Positions 1-8,240 of a stretch of DNA of 64,000 bases are shown here, piece by piece. Position 1 is the first letter of the stretch; each line of letters begins with the position of its first letter. A program made the position numbers and the translations under genes. The notes beneath the pieces are model-generated. The model did not search any database and was not told the origin of the DNA. It saw only the letters and a list, made by a program, of their open reading frames with translations. Source of the DNA: Natrinema salinisoli (GTDB lineage: Archaea; Halobacteriota; Halobacteria; Halobacteriales; Natrialbaceae); contig NZ_CP084469.1 of NCBI RefSeq assembly GCF_020405205.1, positions 868,001 to 932,000 of the forward strand, read 5' to 3'.

Positions 1-882
1 GAGCAGTTTCCCTGGTACGCGTCGTCCCTGACGGATGCGATCGAGGACGCCGTCGCGAACGAGGACCAGGCCGTAGCGGACGTCGACGTCCCCGGCTTCG
101 AACGCGTCGATCCGACCGCGCTTCGCCAACCGTTGACCGAGCGGGACCGAGAGCGGTATCGCGAACTCGGCGAGCAGACGGCATCGGCCGTCGAGGCTGT
201 CTGCCGGGAGCTCCAATCGGGGGATACGGAACACGAAGTGGCGTCCGCCCTGCGGATCGCCCTCTCGGCGCGGGACATCGAAGCCCCCGTCGTGCTCGTC
301 GGCGGGTCGGAACGCGCACAGCAGTACCGCCACTACACGCCGACCGAGGCCGAACTCGGCGACTACGCGCTCGTCTCCGTGACCGCCCAGCGGGCCGGGC
401 TTCACGCGAGCTGTACTCGAACCGTCGCTTTCGATCCGCCGTCGTGGCTCGCTGAGCGCCACGAGGCCGCCGCTCGCGTCGAGGCGACGGCGCTAGCAGC
501 GACCCAGGCGGAGGCGACGAACGAACGGCGTGGGGACGGGAGCGACGGCACCGCAGGCGACGTCTTCGCTGCCATTCAGAACGCCTACGACGCCGTCGGC
601 TACGAAGGCGAGTGGGAGCACCACCATCAGGGCGGGGCCGCCGGCTTCGCCGGTCGGGAGTGGATCGCCACCCCAGATCACGATGCGACCGTCGAAACGC
701 CGATGGCCTACGCGTGGAACCCGACGGTTCAGGGCGCGAAAAGCGAGGATACGGTCCTCGTCACCGACGACGAACTCGAGATTCTGACGGCGACGGACCG
801 CTGGCCGACGACGACCGTCGAGGCGGTCGATCGGGAGCTCGAACTCGAGCGACCCGAGATCCTCGATCTCGAGGCGGAGTGA
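1..882 (+). CDS. M24 (creatinase/aminopeptidase-fold) family protein, 5'-partial
   Basis: The reading frame is open from base 1, so the start lies upstream; the TTG at 133 is an internal codon. About 293 residues are visible. The C-terminal half carries HHHQGGAAGF (around nt 619-648) and ends with KSEDTVLV, the layout of the pita-bread catalytic domain of M24 Xaa-Pro peptidases. The usual metal ligands look eroded: the first Asp position reads ALVSVTAQ, the second reads ASCTRT instead of SDITRT, and the first Glu position reads AWNPTV; only the His and the last Glu remain. Either the enzyme is a metal-independent member or it has lost peptidase activity. The fold call is firm, the activity uncertain. 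It converges with the regulator gene on the opposite strand, with a 16-bp gap. Confidence 0.8.
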   Translation, partial: EQFPWYASSLTDAIEDAVANEDQAVADVDVPGFERVDPTALRQPLTERDRERYRELGEQTASAVEAVCRELQSGDTEHEVASALRIALSARDIEAPVVLVGGSERAQQYRHYTPTEAELGDYALVSVTAQRAGLHASCTRTVAFDPPSWLAERHEAAARVEATALAATQAEATNERRGDGSDGTAGDVFAAIQNAYDAVGYEGEWEHHHQGGAAGFAGREWIATPDHDATVETPMAYAWNPTVQGAKSEDTVLVTDDELEILTATDRWPTTTVEAVDRELELERPEILDLEAE

Positions 883-898
883 CGATTCGAACGACGGC

Positions 899-1537
899 CT
901 AGTCGTCTTCGCCGTCGTCGATGTCGTCGTCTTCGAACTCGACGACGTCGGTGCCGGCCCCGGCGTCGGAATCGTCGTCAAGTTCCGATTCGTCGGGCGG
1001 CATCGGCGCCGTGTCGTCGACGGTGATCGTCACCGGTTCGACATCGTCTCCGGGGTCAATGCTGGGCTCGCGTTCCTCCTCCCGGTCGAGGACTCGATCG
1101 AGGGTGAAGATGGTATTCAGCTCCCGCTGGACCTGATCGACGACGCCGCCGACGAGGTCGCTCGGCTGGATCGCCGTGTACTCGTAGGGGTTGTTCCCGG
1201 CCCCCTCGTTGGCGCGTTTCTCTCGCGTGACGCGCTCTTCGTCGTGGAGCTCCGCCAGCGCTTCGCGGACGGTACTGGGATAGAGCCCGGTCCCCTTCGC
1301 GACCTCCTCGGAGGTGCTTCCGGGGTTAGCCAACAGGAACACGTAGATCTTCGCGCGCGTTTCCGTGTCCAGGATCCACGACAGCAAGTCGACGATTCGC
1401 TGATCGAGTTCCTCGACCGTGGGGTTTCGGCCGAATTCCTCCCCCTCGTGGTCGACGACGTCGGTTGACCGCTCGAGCGATTCGTCTCCGTCGTTCGCAC
1501 CGTCGACCGGGTGCTCGTCAGTGTCGTCGGAACTCAT
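899..1537 (-). CDS. Winged-helix transcriptional regulator with acidic C-terminal tail
   Basis: 212-residue protein, probably cytoplasmic and DNA-binding. Residues about 45-125 form a winged helix: ETRAKIYVFLLANPGST leads into a recognition-helix segment (GLYPSTVREALAEL) and a wing ending NNPYEYTAIQ. This resembles the ArsR/TrmB-like regulators common in haloarchaea. Residues 130-150 may be a dimerisation helix, and the last 50 residues are almost all Asp/Glu. The start is ATG 1537 (MSSDDTDEH); the frame continues upstream to 1750, but that extension has a basic, frame-shadow composition and was left out. Target genes cannot be inferred. It converges with the M24-family gene. Confidence 0.8.
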   Translation of the reverse strand: MSSDDTDEHPVDGANDGDESLERSTDVVDHEGEEFGRNPTVEELDQRIVDLLSWILDTETRAKIYVFLLANPGSTSEEVAKGTGLYPSTVREALAELHDEERVTREKRANEGAGNNPYEYTAIQPSDLVGGVVDQVQRELNTIFTLDRVLDREEEREPSIDPGDDVEPVTITVDDTAPMPPDESELDDDSDAGAGTDVVEFEDDDIDDGEDD

Positions 1538-1780
1538 GTGTCTGCTCGTACAGGATGAGGCTTCGCGCGGAGTTAAACCTTTGCGGGGGCCGAGGGTATC
1601 GCGGTGGCGGACCGAAGCGGGTGGCTCAACGCCGCCGTTTCGAGTAACGGTTCCGATCGAACTATCCATCGGAGAGCCCGCGCGTCGACGTATCCGGGCG
1701 GGAAGCGGTGGTTTTCCGGGAACCGGAACCGAAACGCGCTCCGCCTCCACCTATCGCCCGGGACCGATCGACTGGCGGGA

Positions 1781-2866
1781 CTACACCTCGTCTCGCAGGA
1801 ACAGCGATTCGCACAGCGCGTCCGCCCCTTCCTCCTCGAGCAACCGGCGCTGTCGATCCGCGCCGCTCTCGCGCTCGTAGACGCGCTTGATGCCGTCGAT
1901 TCCCAGCCGCTCGCACTCGCGGTCGACGAGTTCGCCCAGGTCGACGGTTCCTTCGAGCTCGCGGTCGATGAAGGAGGCGTCCTGTCCGTAGCGGATGGCC
2001 CGCCACTTGTTCTCGTCGAGCAGTTCCCGGCGGTGACGGTGCCCGCTCGTGCCGTCCTCGTAGGCCTCGGCCAGCGCCTCGACGAGCGCGTGGGCGTACT
2101 CGACGAACGCCAGCACGATTTCGGGATCGGCCTGTCCGTCCGGCGTTCGGAGTTCGACCGTACCGTGGGCCGTGTGGGGACGCACGTCGTACCAGAGTTC
2201 GCCCCGGTCGTTGATCGACTCGGTCTCGAGCATCCGGCGTTCGAACCGGTCGAACGCCTCGAAATCTTCGAAGTGGGTGGGCATCCCGGTGTTGGGCAGC
2301 GCCTCGAAAATTTTCGCGCGGGCGGACTGGAGGCCCGTGTCGAATCCGTTCCAGTACGGCGAGTTCGCCGACAGCGCGAGCATGATCGGCACGTACCAGC
2401 GCAGTTCGTTGGCGATCCAGACCGCCTTGTCCGCGTCGTCGACGCCGACGTGAACGTGGACGCCCGCCGTCGTGTTCCGATGTTGTGGATACTGAATGCG
2501 GTCGAGTTGCGAGCGATAGCGGGGTTTCTCCGCGTGCTCGAGTTCTTGCCACTTCGCGAGCGGGTGGAGGCCGGCGGCGGCGATTCGGAAGCCGTGGTTT
2601 TCGGCGTGGTCGACTAATGCCCGGCGGATCGCCAGCAGCGAGTCGCGGGCGTCGCCGGGCTCCTCGATCAGCGGCGTCTGGGTTTCGATCACGAACTTGA
2701 ACAGCTCGTGGTCCAGCCGTCCCTCGAGGATCTCCGGCGGATCGTGTTCGTAGACGAGTTCGTCGGTCCCGCTGGTGGGGCGGCCGTCCTCGTCGACGAC
2801 GAAGCACTCCTCCTCGATCCCCAACGTACCCATGCGCGTAAACGATTCTCGGGACCCGCGTTCCAT
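1781..2866 (-). CDS. gshA: Glutamate--cysteine ligase (GCS2/YbdK-type)
   Basis: 361 residues, full length for the haloarchaeal enzyme. It should ligate glutamate and cysteine with ATP to gamma-glutamylcysteine, the main low-molecular-weight thiol of haloarchaea, in the cytoplasm. The N-terminal signature [11 protein letters not shown] (residues 14-24) and the mid-protein segment [10 protein letters not shown] (about 131-140) match the GCS2 family; [14 protein letters not shown] lies near residue 240. The start ATG 2866 has a TATA-like TATTTACT about 27 bp upstream, so the mRNA is probably leaderless. It runs in the same direction as the upstream acyl-CoA synthetase but across a 75-bp gap with its own promoter. 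The YbdK-like carboxylate-amine ligase label is the alternative. Confidence 0.9.
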   Translation of the reverse strand: MERGSRESFTRMGTLGIEEECFVVDEDGRPTSGTDELVYEHDPPEILEGRLDHELFKFVIETQTPLIEEPGDARDSLLAIRRALVDHAENHGFRIAAAGLHPLAKWQELEHAEKPRYRSQLDRIQYPQHRNTTAGVHVHVGVDDADKAVWIANELRWYVPIMLALSANSPYWNGFDTGLQSARAKIFEALPNTGMPTHFEDFEAFDRFERRMLETESINDRGELWYDVRPHTAHGTVELRTPDGQADPEIVLAFVEYAHALVEALAEAYEDGTSGHRHRRELLDENKWRAIRYGQDASFIDRELEGTVDLGELVDRECERLGIDGIKRVYERESGADRQRRLLEEEGADALCESLFLRDEV

Positions 2867-2941
2867 CGTGCCCAGCTTTCGGCCCCGATAGTAAATACGG
2901 TTTGGAGTCGGAGCGTCGGGCCGGTATCCCGGCAGTGATAC

Positions 2942-4537
2942 TCAGGACGTGACGGTTTCGGCCTCGGGCTCGAGCCCCGCCTCGTCCTCGCGGAGTTTGA
3001 ACTTCTGGATCTTGCCGCTGGGATTCTTGGGGAGGTCGTCGACGAAGTAGTACGCCCGCGGTCGCTTGAAATCGGCGAGCCGGTCGCTCTCGAGGAGGAA
3101 CGAGTCGAGCGCGGCCGCGTCGACGCCCTCGTCGGCGACGACGTAGGCGGTGACGAGCTCCCCCCACTCGTCGTCGGGCTCGCCGACGACGGCCGCTTCG
3201 TCGACCCCGTCGTGTGCGAACAGCACGTCCTCGACCTCGGCGGGATAGATGTTCTCGCCGCCGGAGACGATCATGTCGTCCTTCCGGTCGACGACGGTGA
3301 GGTAGCCGTCGTCGTCGCGGTATCCCAGGTCGCCGGTGTAGTACCACGTCGTGCCGTCGGCCTCGCGCAGCGACCGCTCGGTCGCCTCGGGCCGGTTCCA
3401 GTACTCGCGCATCGTACACGGGCTGGCGATCAGAATTTCGCCGATCTCGCCCCGGTCGACTTTCCGATCCGGAGGGGCGTCGGGCTCGACGATGCGCAGT
3501 TCGTGATTGAGCGCGGGCAGGCCGGCCGTCCCCTGTTTGGAGAGCTGGTCCTCCGGTGGTTGAAAGACGCCGGCGGGGCCGATCTCGGTCATCCCGTAGG
3601 CCTGCAGGTAGTCCTCGCAGAGGTGATTCATGCAGTTCTCGAGCACCTGTTCCGGCATCGGGGCCGCGCCGTACAGTCCCAGCCGGAGCGAGGACGTGTC
3701 GACGTCCAGTTCGGCGGCGGTCATCGACAGCGCGTTCCACGCGGTCGGTGCCGCGAAGACCAGCGTGACGTCGTGATCCTCGATCGCCTCGAGGGCAGCC
3801 TGGGGTTCGAACTCGTGGTGGATGACACTGGTCGCGCCGCGGTGAACCCGCGGGAAGAGGTTGCAGTGGAGTTCGGCGCAGTGATACAGCGGCATCATCG
3901 ACAGCCCGACGTCGTCGCGGGTCATTTTCCCCTCAGCGATACACAGGAGGTTGTGTTCGACCATGTTCCGGTGCTCGTGGACGACCCCCTTCGGACGCCC
4001 CGTCGTCCCCGACGTGTAGATGAAGGCGTAGACGTCGTCTTCCGCGACGCGGACGTCGGGTCGGGCAACGGACCCCGACTCGAGCAGGTCGTAGAACCCG
4101 CTCGCGTATTCGGGGATGCCCTCGCGGTCGTCGTCGATGAAGACGTAGTCGTCGACGGTCTCGAGGTTCGGTCGCGCGCCCTCGACCGCCTCCCGCGTCG
4201 CGGACTCGAAGAGTACCATCTCGGCCGCCGCATCGTCGACGATGTACTCGATCTCGCCCGCCGGCAGCCGGAAGTTTAGCGGCGTGAAGACGGCCCCGAT
4301 TTTGGCGCACGCGTAGACGGTAAGCGCCATCTCCGACCCGTTGTACAACACCGTCGCGACCCGATCTCCCTTTTCGATTCCGACCTCGAGAAAGGCGTTC
4401 GCCAGCCGATTGACTCGTTTGTCGAACTCGGCGTAGGTCCATCGCTGGTCCTTCCGCGGATAGACGATCGCGTCGCGCTCGGGGTGGCGATCGACCGTCT
4501 GCTCGAGCGTGTCTCCTATCGTGGGATGTTCTGACAT
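2942..4537 (-). CDS. Acyl-CoA synthetase (AMP-forming), fatty-acid--CoA ligase type
   Basis: 531 residues, complete ANL-superfamily enzyme. It activates a carboxylic acid (probably a medium- or long-chain fatty acid) to its CoA thioester through an acyl-adenylate. The P-loop YTSGTTGRPKG is at residues 174-184, AYGMTEIGPAG near 311, YYTGDLGYRDDDG near 402, and the catalytic lysine lies in PKNPSGKIQKF near the C-terminus. No signal peptide or membrane segment, so it is cytoplasmic. The ATG at 4537 sits about 27 bp from an AT-rich TATA box. Substrate chain length cannot be read from the motifs. The promoter carries a short element shared with the amidase gene far downstream in the window. Confidence 0.92.
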   Translation of the reverse strand: MSEHPTIGDTLEQTVDRHPERDAIVYPRKDQRWTYAEFDKRVNRLANAFLEVGIEKGDRVATVLYNGSEMALTVYACAKIGAVFTPLNFRLPAGEIEYIVDDAAAEMVLFESATREAVEGARPNLETVDDYVFIDDDREGIPEYASGFYDLLESGSVARPDVRVAEDDVYAFIYTSGTTGRPKGVVHEHRNMVEHNLLCIAEGKMTRDDVGLSMMPLYHCAELHCNLFPRVHRGATSVIHHEFEPQAALEAIEDHDVTLVFAAPTAWNALSMTAAELDVDTSSLRLGLYGAAPMPEQVLENCMNHLCEDYLQAYGMTEIGPAGVFQPPEDQLSKQGTAGLPALNHELRIVEPDAPPDRKVDRGEIGEILIASPCTMREYWNRPEATERSLREADGTTWYYTGDLGYRDDDGYLTVVDRKDDMIVSGGENIYPAEVEDVLFAHDGVDEAAVVGEPDDEWGELVTAYVVADEGVDAAALDSFLLESDRLADFKRPRAYYFVDDLPKNPSGKIQKFKLREDEAGLEPEAETVTS

Positions 4538-4553
4538 ACCATGGCTCTGTACG

Positions 4554-4575
4554 ACGAAGTACCTTATATTTTTTA
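4554..4575 (-). promoter_or_regulatory. Promoter and shared element of the acyl-CoA synthetase gene
   Basis: Read on the minus strand, a TATA box (TAAAAAATATAAG, about 4563-4575) lies 26-38 bp before the ATG at 4537, consistent with leaderless transcription. Directly after it comes GTACTTCGT (4554-4562). The same nine bases follow the TATA box of the amidase gene (31520-31528), and both genes then read ATGGTATGTC at the start codon. Confidence 0.55.
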
Positions 4576-4719
4576 TCCGATACGATTGTCGTCCGTCATC
4601 GCGACCGGACTAGCGCGCTCGAGCGGTCGCCGACAGCGTCTCCTCCCGTGGGTGGCGATCTGCCGGAGTCGGTACTACGGCGACTGACCGATTTCCGTGT
4701 AATCGCCCGATCGATCTGC

Positions 4720-4839
4720 TCACGGGCTCGATTTCTCGGGGCTAAACAGGGCGCAGTTCGGACACCAGATCGATCCGTCGGCCCGCGCGATCTGCTTTCC
4801 GTTGCATTCCGGGCACTGTCGATCCGCATATCGGTCCAT
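4720..4839 (-). CDS. Zinc-finger microprotein (39 aa)
   Basis: A 39-residue ORF on the minus strand, MDRYADRQCPECNG then a second knuckle IWCPNCALF, ending EKSSP before TGA. Two CPxC pairs (C9/C12 and C26/C29) spaced 13 residues apart make a rubredoxin-knuckle zinc ribbon. It matches the style of the haloarchaeal one-domain zinc-finger microproteins. A TATA-like CATAAGAG about 25-30 bp upstream of the ATG supports a leaderless transcript. Function is unknown; RNA, DNA or protein binding are all possible. Its length hides it from ordinary gene finders, but the paired cysteine motifs make chance unlikely. Confidence 0.78.
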   Translation of the reverse strand: MDRYADRQCPECNGKQIARADGSIWCPNCALFSPEKSSP

Positions 4840-5296
4840 AGTGATGTCGGGGTGAGGGGCCGACTCTTATGAGCCTTCCGGGCCCCGAAGTAGCGAGCGG
4901 CGCCAGCTACTCCGTCGTCGGCCGGGAACCCCCAGTCGTCGGGCCTCGAGACCAGTTCGGACGGGGTTCGGTCGCGTCGCACAGTGATTTCGAGGCGTTC
5001 CGACGACACCCCGTATCGACCACGACGGGACCGATCGACGGGCTGCGGGTGTGATCGAACGAAAGAGCAGTCGGTCGAGGCTCGACGGATCTCCCGCACC
5101 GCTACTGCGAGTTCGGACGTCTCTGTAGACGATTTCACCACAGAAAATGATATTACGAATATGATTTCGACACTAACAATCGGAATAACTCGATTACCTC
5201 GCTCGCGCCCGCTACCGAATGAGAGGGTTTCTGGCCCCGAAACGGTCGAACGAATCTTCTGATTTTTGCCGAGCTACGGCAGTTCTACGTGACGCA
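4840..5296. other. Intergenic region, 457 bp
   Basis: Between the minus-strand microprotein and the plus-strand secreted protein. It holds the microprotein promoter at its left end and an AT-rich stretch (about 5138-5195) ahead of the secreted-protein gene. Open frames here have no recognisable motif and I see no further gene. Confidence 0.5.
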
Positions 5297-5929
5297 ATGT
5301 ACCGCGCAAGATCCATCGGTGTCGCAGTCGTCGCGACGCTCGTTCTCCTCTCAGGGGCGAGCTTCGCGTTCGCCGCGACCGACGCCGGCGTCGCGACACA
5401 GGAGAACGAGACCGAGAACGAAACGGCCAACGAAACAGCCAACGTAACGTTCGAGAACCAGACCTCGAACGGGACCGCGGTCATGGTCAACAACACGACG
5501 CTGCCCGAGGGTGGCTTCATCGCCATCCACGCGGCCGCGCTCACAGACAACGCCTCTGAGAACGAGACCGCGACGAACATGTCCGAGGAGTACGAGGCGG
5601 GCGAAGTCCTGGGTAACTCCACCTACCTCGACCCCGGCGAGCACGAGAACGTGACCGTCGAGCTCAACGAGTCCTTCCAGGAGAGCCTCGAGTTCAACGA
5701 GTCCGGTGAGGTGGCCCACGTCCTGATCGCGATGGCCCATCAGGACACGAACGGCAACGAGACGTACGACTTCCCCGAGGCCGACGATCCCTACGTCACT
5801 GACGGCGAGCCGGTGACCGACGACGCGCTGATCACGTTCGAGGAGGAGATGAACGAGACGACAGATAACGAGACGATGGACGACGATATGATGGACAACG
5901 AGACGATGGACGACGATACGATGGACTAG
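5297..5929 (+). CDS. Secreted DUF7282-like glycoprotein
   Basis: 210 residues. A Sec signal peptide covers about residues 1-27 (RARSIGVAVVATLVLLSGAS, then AFAATD), so the protein is exported. The mature part has a very high density of N-glycosylation sequons (N-x-T/S), starting with a NET-rich linker and continuing through VNNTTLPEGGFIAIH, GNSTYLDPGEHENVTVEL and NGNETYDFPEADDPYV. The core pattern (value, gain statement, LDPGEH, then DTNGNETYDF) is typical of the haloarchaeal DUF7282 domain found in surface proteins. The C-terminus repeats DNETMDDD twice with variations. No C-terminal anchor or PGF motif is visible, so it is probably released or held by a partner. The start is ATG 5297. It stands alone, followed by a T-tract. 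Confidence 0.8.
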   Translation: MYRARSIGVAVVATLVLLSGASFAFAATDAGVATQENETENETANETANVTFENQTSNGTAVMVNNTTLPEGGFIAIHAAALTDNASENETATNMSEEYEAGEVLGNSTYLDPGEHENVTVELNESFQESLEFNESGEVAHVLIAMAHQDTNGNETYDFPEADDPYVTDGEPVTDDALITFEEEMNETTDNETMDDDMMDNETMDDDTMD

Positions 5930-5954
5930 TCGGAGCCGTAGCGACCGCCGTCCG

Positions 5955-5960
5955 TTTTTT
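5955..5960 (+). terminator. T-tract terminator after the secreted glycoprotein gene
   Basis: A run of six T residues lies 25 bp after the TAG stop, following a GC-rich stretch. Archaeal transcription commonly ends at such T-tracts without a hairpin. Confidence 0.5.
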
Positions 5961-5990
5961 GCGCCAGTTCGTACGTCTCGAGCGATCGCC

Positions 5991-6131
5991 TCAGGTGACC
6001 CGCGTCCCGTCGTCGGCGACCGCGAGCCCGCAGTCGTCACAGAGCCACCAGCCGATCAGCGGGTCGCGTTCGGAAATCGTTGCGCCGCAGTCGGGGCAGC
6101 GTATCGGATCCTCGGGTCGAGCCCTCATCAT
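5991..6131 (-). CDS. Zinc-finger microprotein (46 aa), overlapping the upstream regulator gene
   Basis: Minus-strand ORF reading MMRARPEDPIRCPDCGATI, then ISERDPLIGWWLCDDCGLAV, ending TRVT before TGA. Two cysteine pairs (CPDC and CDDC) 17 residues apart form a zinc ribbon. The start is ATGATG: the TGA stop of the upstream regulator gene (6128-6130) lies inside these six bases, so the two genes are translationally coupled and form an operon. The second ATG (6128) is an alternative start. Function is unknown; the coupling suggests it works with the regulator or tunes it. Confidence 0.78.
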   Translation of the reverse strand: MMRARPEDPIRCPDCGATISERDPLIGWWLCDDCGLAVADDGTRVT

Positions 6132-6637
6132 CCGTCCCGTTCGCATTTCGGTGGGGCGGCTGCGTCCTCGAGCGCCTCGAGGTCCGCGGCGGAGCGGTCC
6201 TCGATCACGACGCCGCAGGCGGCCGCGAGCTGGGTGGCACGTCGTGCCAGCAGCGCGCGCCCCGCATCAGTGGGGGTGTACTCGCTCGTCCCTTCGTCGA
6301 CCCGCCGGCTGGTGACCAGCTCGTGTGCGACGAGCGTGGCCAGATTCGATTGGAGCTGGGCGTAGTCGATGTAGGGATAGGCGTACTCGAGGGCATACGT
6401 GATCGCCCGTTCGTCCGTGGTGTCGCTGGTGTGCTCGCAGCGCGCGACTGCCTCGAGACAGTCGCGCTGGAAGGCGGTGAGGCCGATCCAGGTGGTGCTC
6501 CCGTCAGCACGGAGGTCTGACGCGGATCGGTTCGTTTCGCTCGGATCTCTGCCGTCAGACCGGGGCCAGTCGGTGGTTGGGGGTGATTCGTCTGCTCGAG
6601 CGGGGTTTTGAAGGCCCCGCGAATCGTTGTCGGACAT
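6128..6637 (-). CDS. PadR-like winged-helix regulator
   Basis: 169 residues from ATG 6637 (MSDNDSRG). Residues 1-60 are polar and probably disordered. Residues about 62-150 read as a winged helix: GLTAFQRDCLEAVARCE, then YIDYAQLQSNLATLVAHELV and a wing EGTSEYTPTDAGRALLARR, in the manner of haloarchaeal PadR-like regulators. An upstream in-frame ATG (6727) would add 30 residues without recognisable character. The stop overlaps the start of the zinc microprotein gene, so both come from one mRNA. It is divergent from the small repressor-like gene at 6858, with an AT-rich spacer that probably holds both promoters. Confidence 0.72.
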   Translation of the reverse strand: MSDNDSRGLQNPARADESPPTTDWPRSDGRDPSETNRSASDLRADGSTTWIGLTAFQRDCLEAVARCEHTSDTTDERAITYALEYAYPYIDYAQLQSNLATLVAHELVTSRRVDEGTSEYTPTDAGRALLARRATQLAAACGVVIEDRSAADLEALEDAAAPPKCERDG

Positions 6638-6857
6638 GGCTTCCGGGGTGAGTTTCGGAGGCTGCTTGCGGTCCGGTGTCTGCAGCACCGGGCCGCTGAT
6701 TTCAGACTGTGAGAGTCGAATCTGCACGCAGCCCCTATCAAATATTTAGTGACCTTCAACTACTAATAGTTTGTTCAAACTACTATCACAGTAGGTCATA
6801 TTAAACAAAAGGTGACTAATCGAGGGATATAGGCCATTTTGAACGGTATTTGGGTTA

Positions 6858-7124
6858 ATGAGACTGGATGCGGACTGGATGGTCAGAGCTGACGACCGGA
6901 TCTTGGAATTTCTCAGCGAAGAAGGTCCTCACCCCCCCTCTAAGATGGAGAACGACGAGAGAATCAAATTCGGTGCAGAATATATCGGCAGAAGATGTCG
7001 AGACTACCTCGGTCCGCATGGTCTTGTGAAAAACCTCGGAAATGGCGTGTATGCGATCACTGAGGACGGAGCTTCGTACTTGGACGGGGAATTGGATGTA
7101 AGCAAAATACGGACTCGAACATGA
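6858..7124 (+). CDS. Small winged-helix protein, phiH1-repressor-like
   Basis: 88 residues. The pattern WMVRADDRILEFLSEEG, then YIGRRCRDYLGPHGLVKNL and GNGVYAITEDGASYLDGEL is the one-domain winged helix of the haloarchaeal phage phiH1 repressor family: a first helix after the ADDRILEFL segment, a recognition helix around RRCRDYL, and a wing around GNGVYAIT. It should bind DNA as a dimer. Codon use is AT-rich relative to neighbours. It is divergent from the PadR-like gene. Such genes mark plasmid or provirus DNA as well as ordinary chromosome, so its role (immunity, autoregulation or relic) is open. Confidence 0.75.
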   Translation: MRLDADWMVRADDRILEFLSEEGPHPPSKMENDERIKFGAEYIGRRCRDYLGPHGLVKNLGNGVYAITEDGASYLDGELDVSKIRTRT

Positions 7125-7348
7125 ACTACAATTTCCAACTAAACAAACTACATTCTGGTGTTCATCAGGAAGTCATCGTCAATTCGGATTCATATACACA
7201 CGAATCATGTCTTGGTTCATATTATAAATAAATGTCTTAGACTACTAGTGGGTCCACGTCGGTCTAACGTTCTGTGTCGAAGTGGGTTAGCCAAAATAGA
7301 TCTCGTTTCAGATAATATTCAACCATCAATTCTTATGAATAAAAATAC

Positions 7349-8023
7349 CTATTTTGTCGTCATTAAGTCGGCGGACGGGTGATCTTGTTCTGCGTTGGTA
7401 CAATATGACCGTATTTTCGATATTTCCATTCTTCGTGGATTTTGACTTTCATCCTTAAGCAGTTGGAGTATATCTTCATCATCTCTGATTTCTTTAACAT
7501 TTAGTGCTTCTGGTTCTCGCATTCCTGTTGAGGATACGTAACTATAGTAGAGATCTATCATCTCATCTGACTTTACTTCGGTATTTTCGATATCACTGAT
7601 CAGGTTAACAAATTCGTCATTATCTATTCTCTCATTAGAAAGAAACCCAATAAATTCCTCTTCAGACAAATGTATGGGTGGATCACGCGGCCCAATAGTA
7701 AGAATTGATCTCCCAGTACTGGCGATCGTTACTTCAAGCTGAAGGTAAAGCGCAGGTCCAGGTCCATAATTCTGCAGACCAAAATCTGTAGAACCTGATC
7801 CATTAGTAGTAAACGATTGTCTCACAGACGGTCGTGTAGTCTTGTCTGGTCGACGTAGCTGATAGATTGCTACAGACGCAGTAACAGCACTAACTAACGC
7901 GATCGCAGCCGACCCATTCAGCAGAAGAGTTCCTGAAATTGCGAGAACGAATACTAAAATGGCAAAAATGATACTATATCGATCTAAGTTTGGCGCAACA
8001 TCAGAAATCAATTCTGAGGACAT
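7349..8023 (-). CDS. Orphan membrane protein in AT-rich patch
   Basis: 224 residues. Two hydrophobic segments lie at about 16-38 (YSIIFAILVFVLAISGTLLL) and 40-56 (AAIALVSAVTASVAIYQL), making a membrane hairpin. The rest is a soluble domain with a beta-rich start (GSTDFGLQNYGPGPALYLQL) and an acidic helical end. The order of a short hairpin followed by a domain containing an NYGPGPAL-type motif is seen in proteins that sense or scaffold at membranes, but I do not recognise the family. The frame ends in the opposite direction to the repressor-like gene. AT-rich codon use suggests horizontal transfer. No partner gene is visible. Confidence 0.6.
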   Translation of the reverse strand: MSSELISDVAPNLDRYSIIFAILVFVLAISGTLLLNGSAAIALVSAVTASVAIYQLRRPDKTTRPSVRQSFTTNGSGSTDFGLQNYGPGPALYLQLEVTIASTGRSILTIGPRDPPIHLSEEEFIGFLSNERIDNDEFVNLISDIENTEVKSDEMIDLYYSYVSSTGMREPEALNVKEIRDDEDILQLLKDESQNPRRMEISKIRSYCTNAEQDHPSADLMTTK

Positions 8024-8240
8024 TAGTGTCGTTGAAACATGTAGGATAAATATGCGTTGTGGCTCTCTTTTCTCTCACTCTGATGCAGAAGCACGCGTTA
8101 GTTCGACAGTTTGACCTTAGGATAATTATTTCAACTGGAAGACTGCATCAGTGACTGTAAATCCGCACATTCTTTGGATGAGTCTATTTCCTGTTTTTGG
8201 CGCAGTCACGGAGACCAATATGCTAGTTATTCTACCAAAC

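Larger units (their letters stand above)
6638..8240. other. AT-rich patch, probably acquired DNA
   Basis: From about 6730 to 8240 the sequence is visibly richer in A and T than everything around it, in both genes and spacers. It holds a phage-repressor-like winged-helix gene and an orphan membrane-protein gene, in convergent orientation. The spacers 6638-6857, 7125-7348 and 8024-8240 show no further ORF with motifs. No integrase, direct repeats or tRNA gene is visible at its edges. Confidence 0.55.

Noticed and set aside
1662-3740. Very long minus-strand frame overlapping gshA and the acyl-CoA synthetase gene
   Set aside because: Arg-rich, repetitive composition and no motif; it is the off-frame shadow of two well-supported genes on the same strand.
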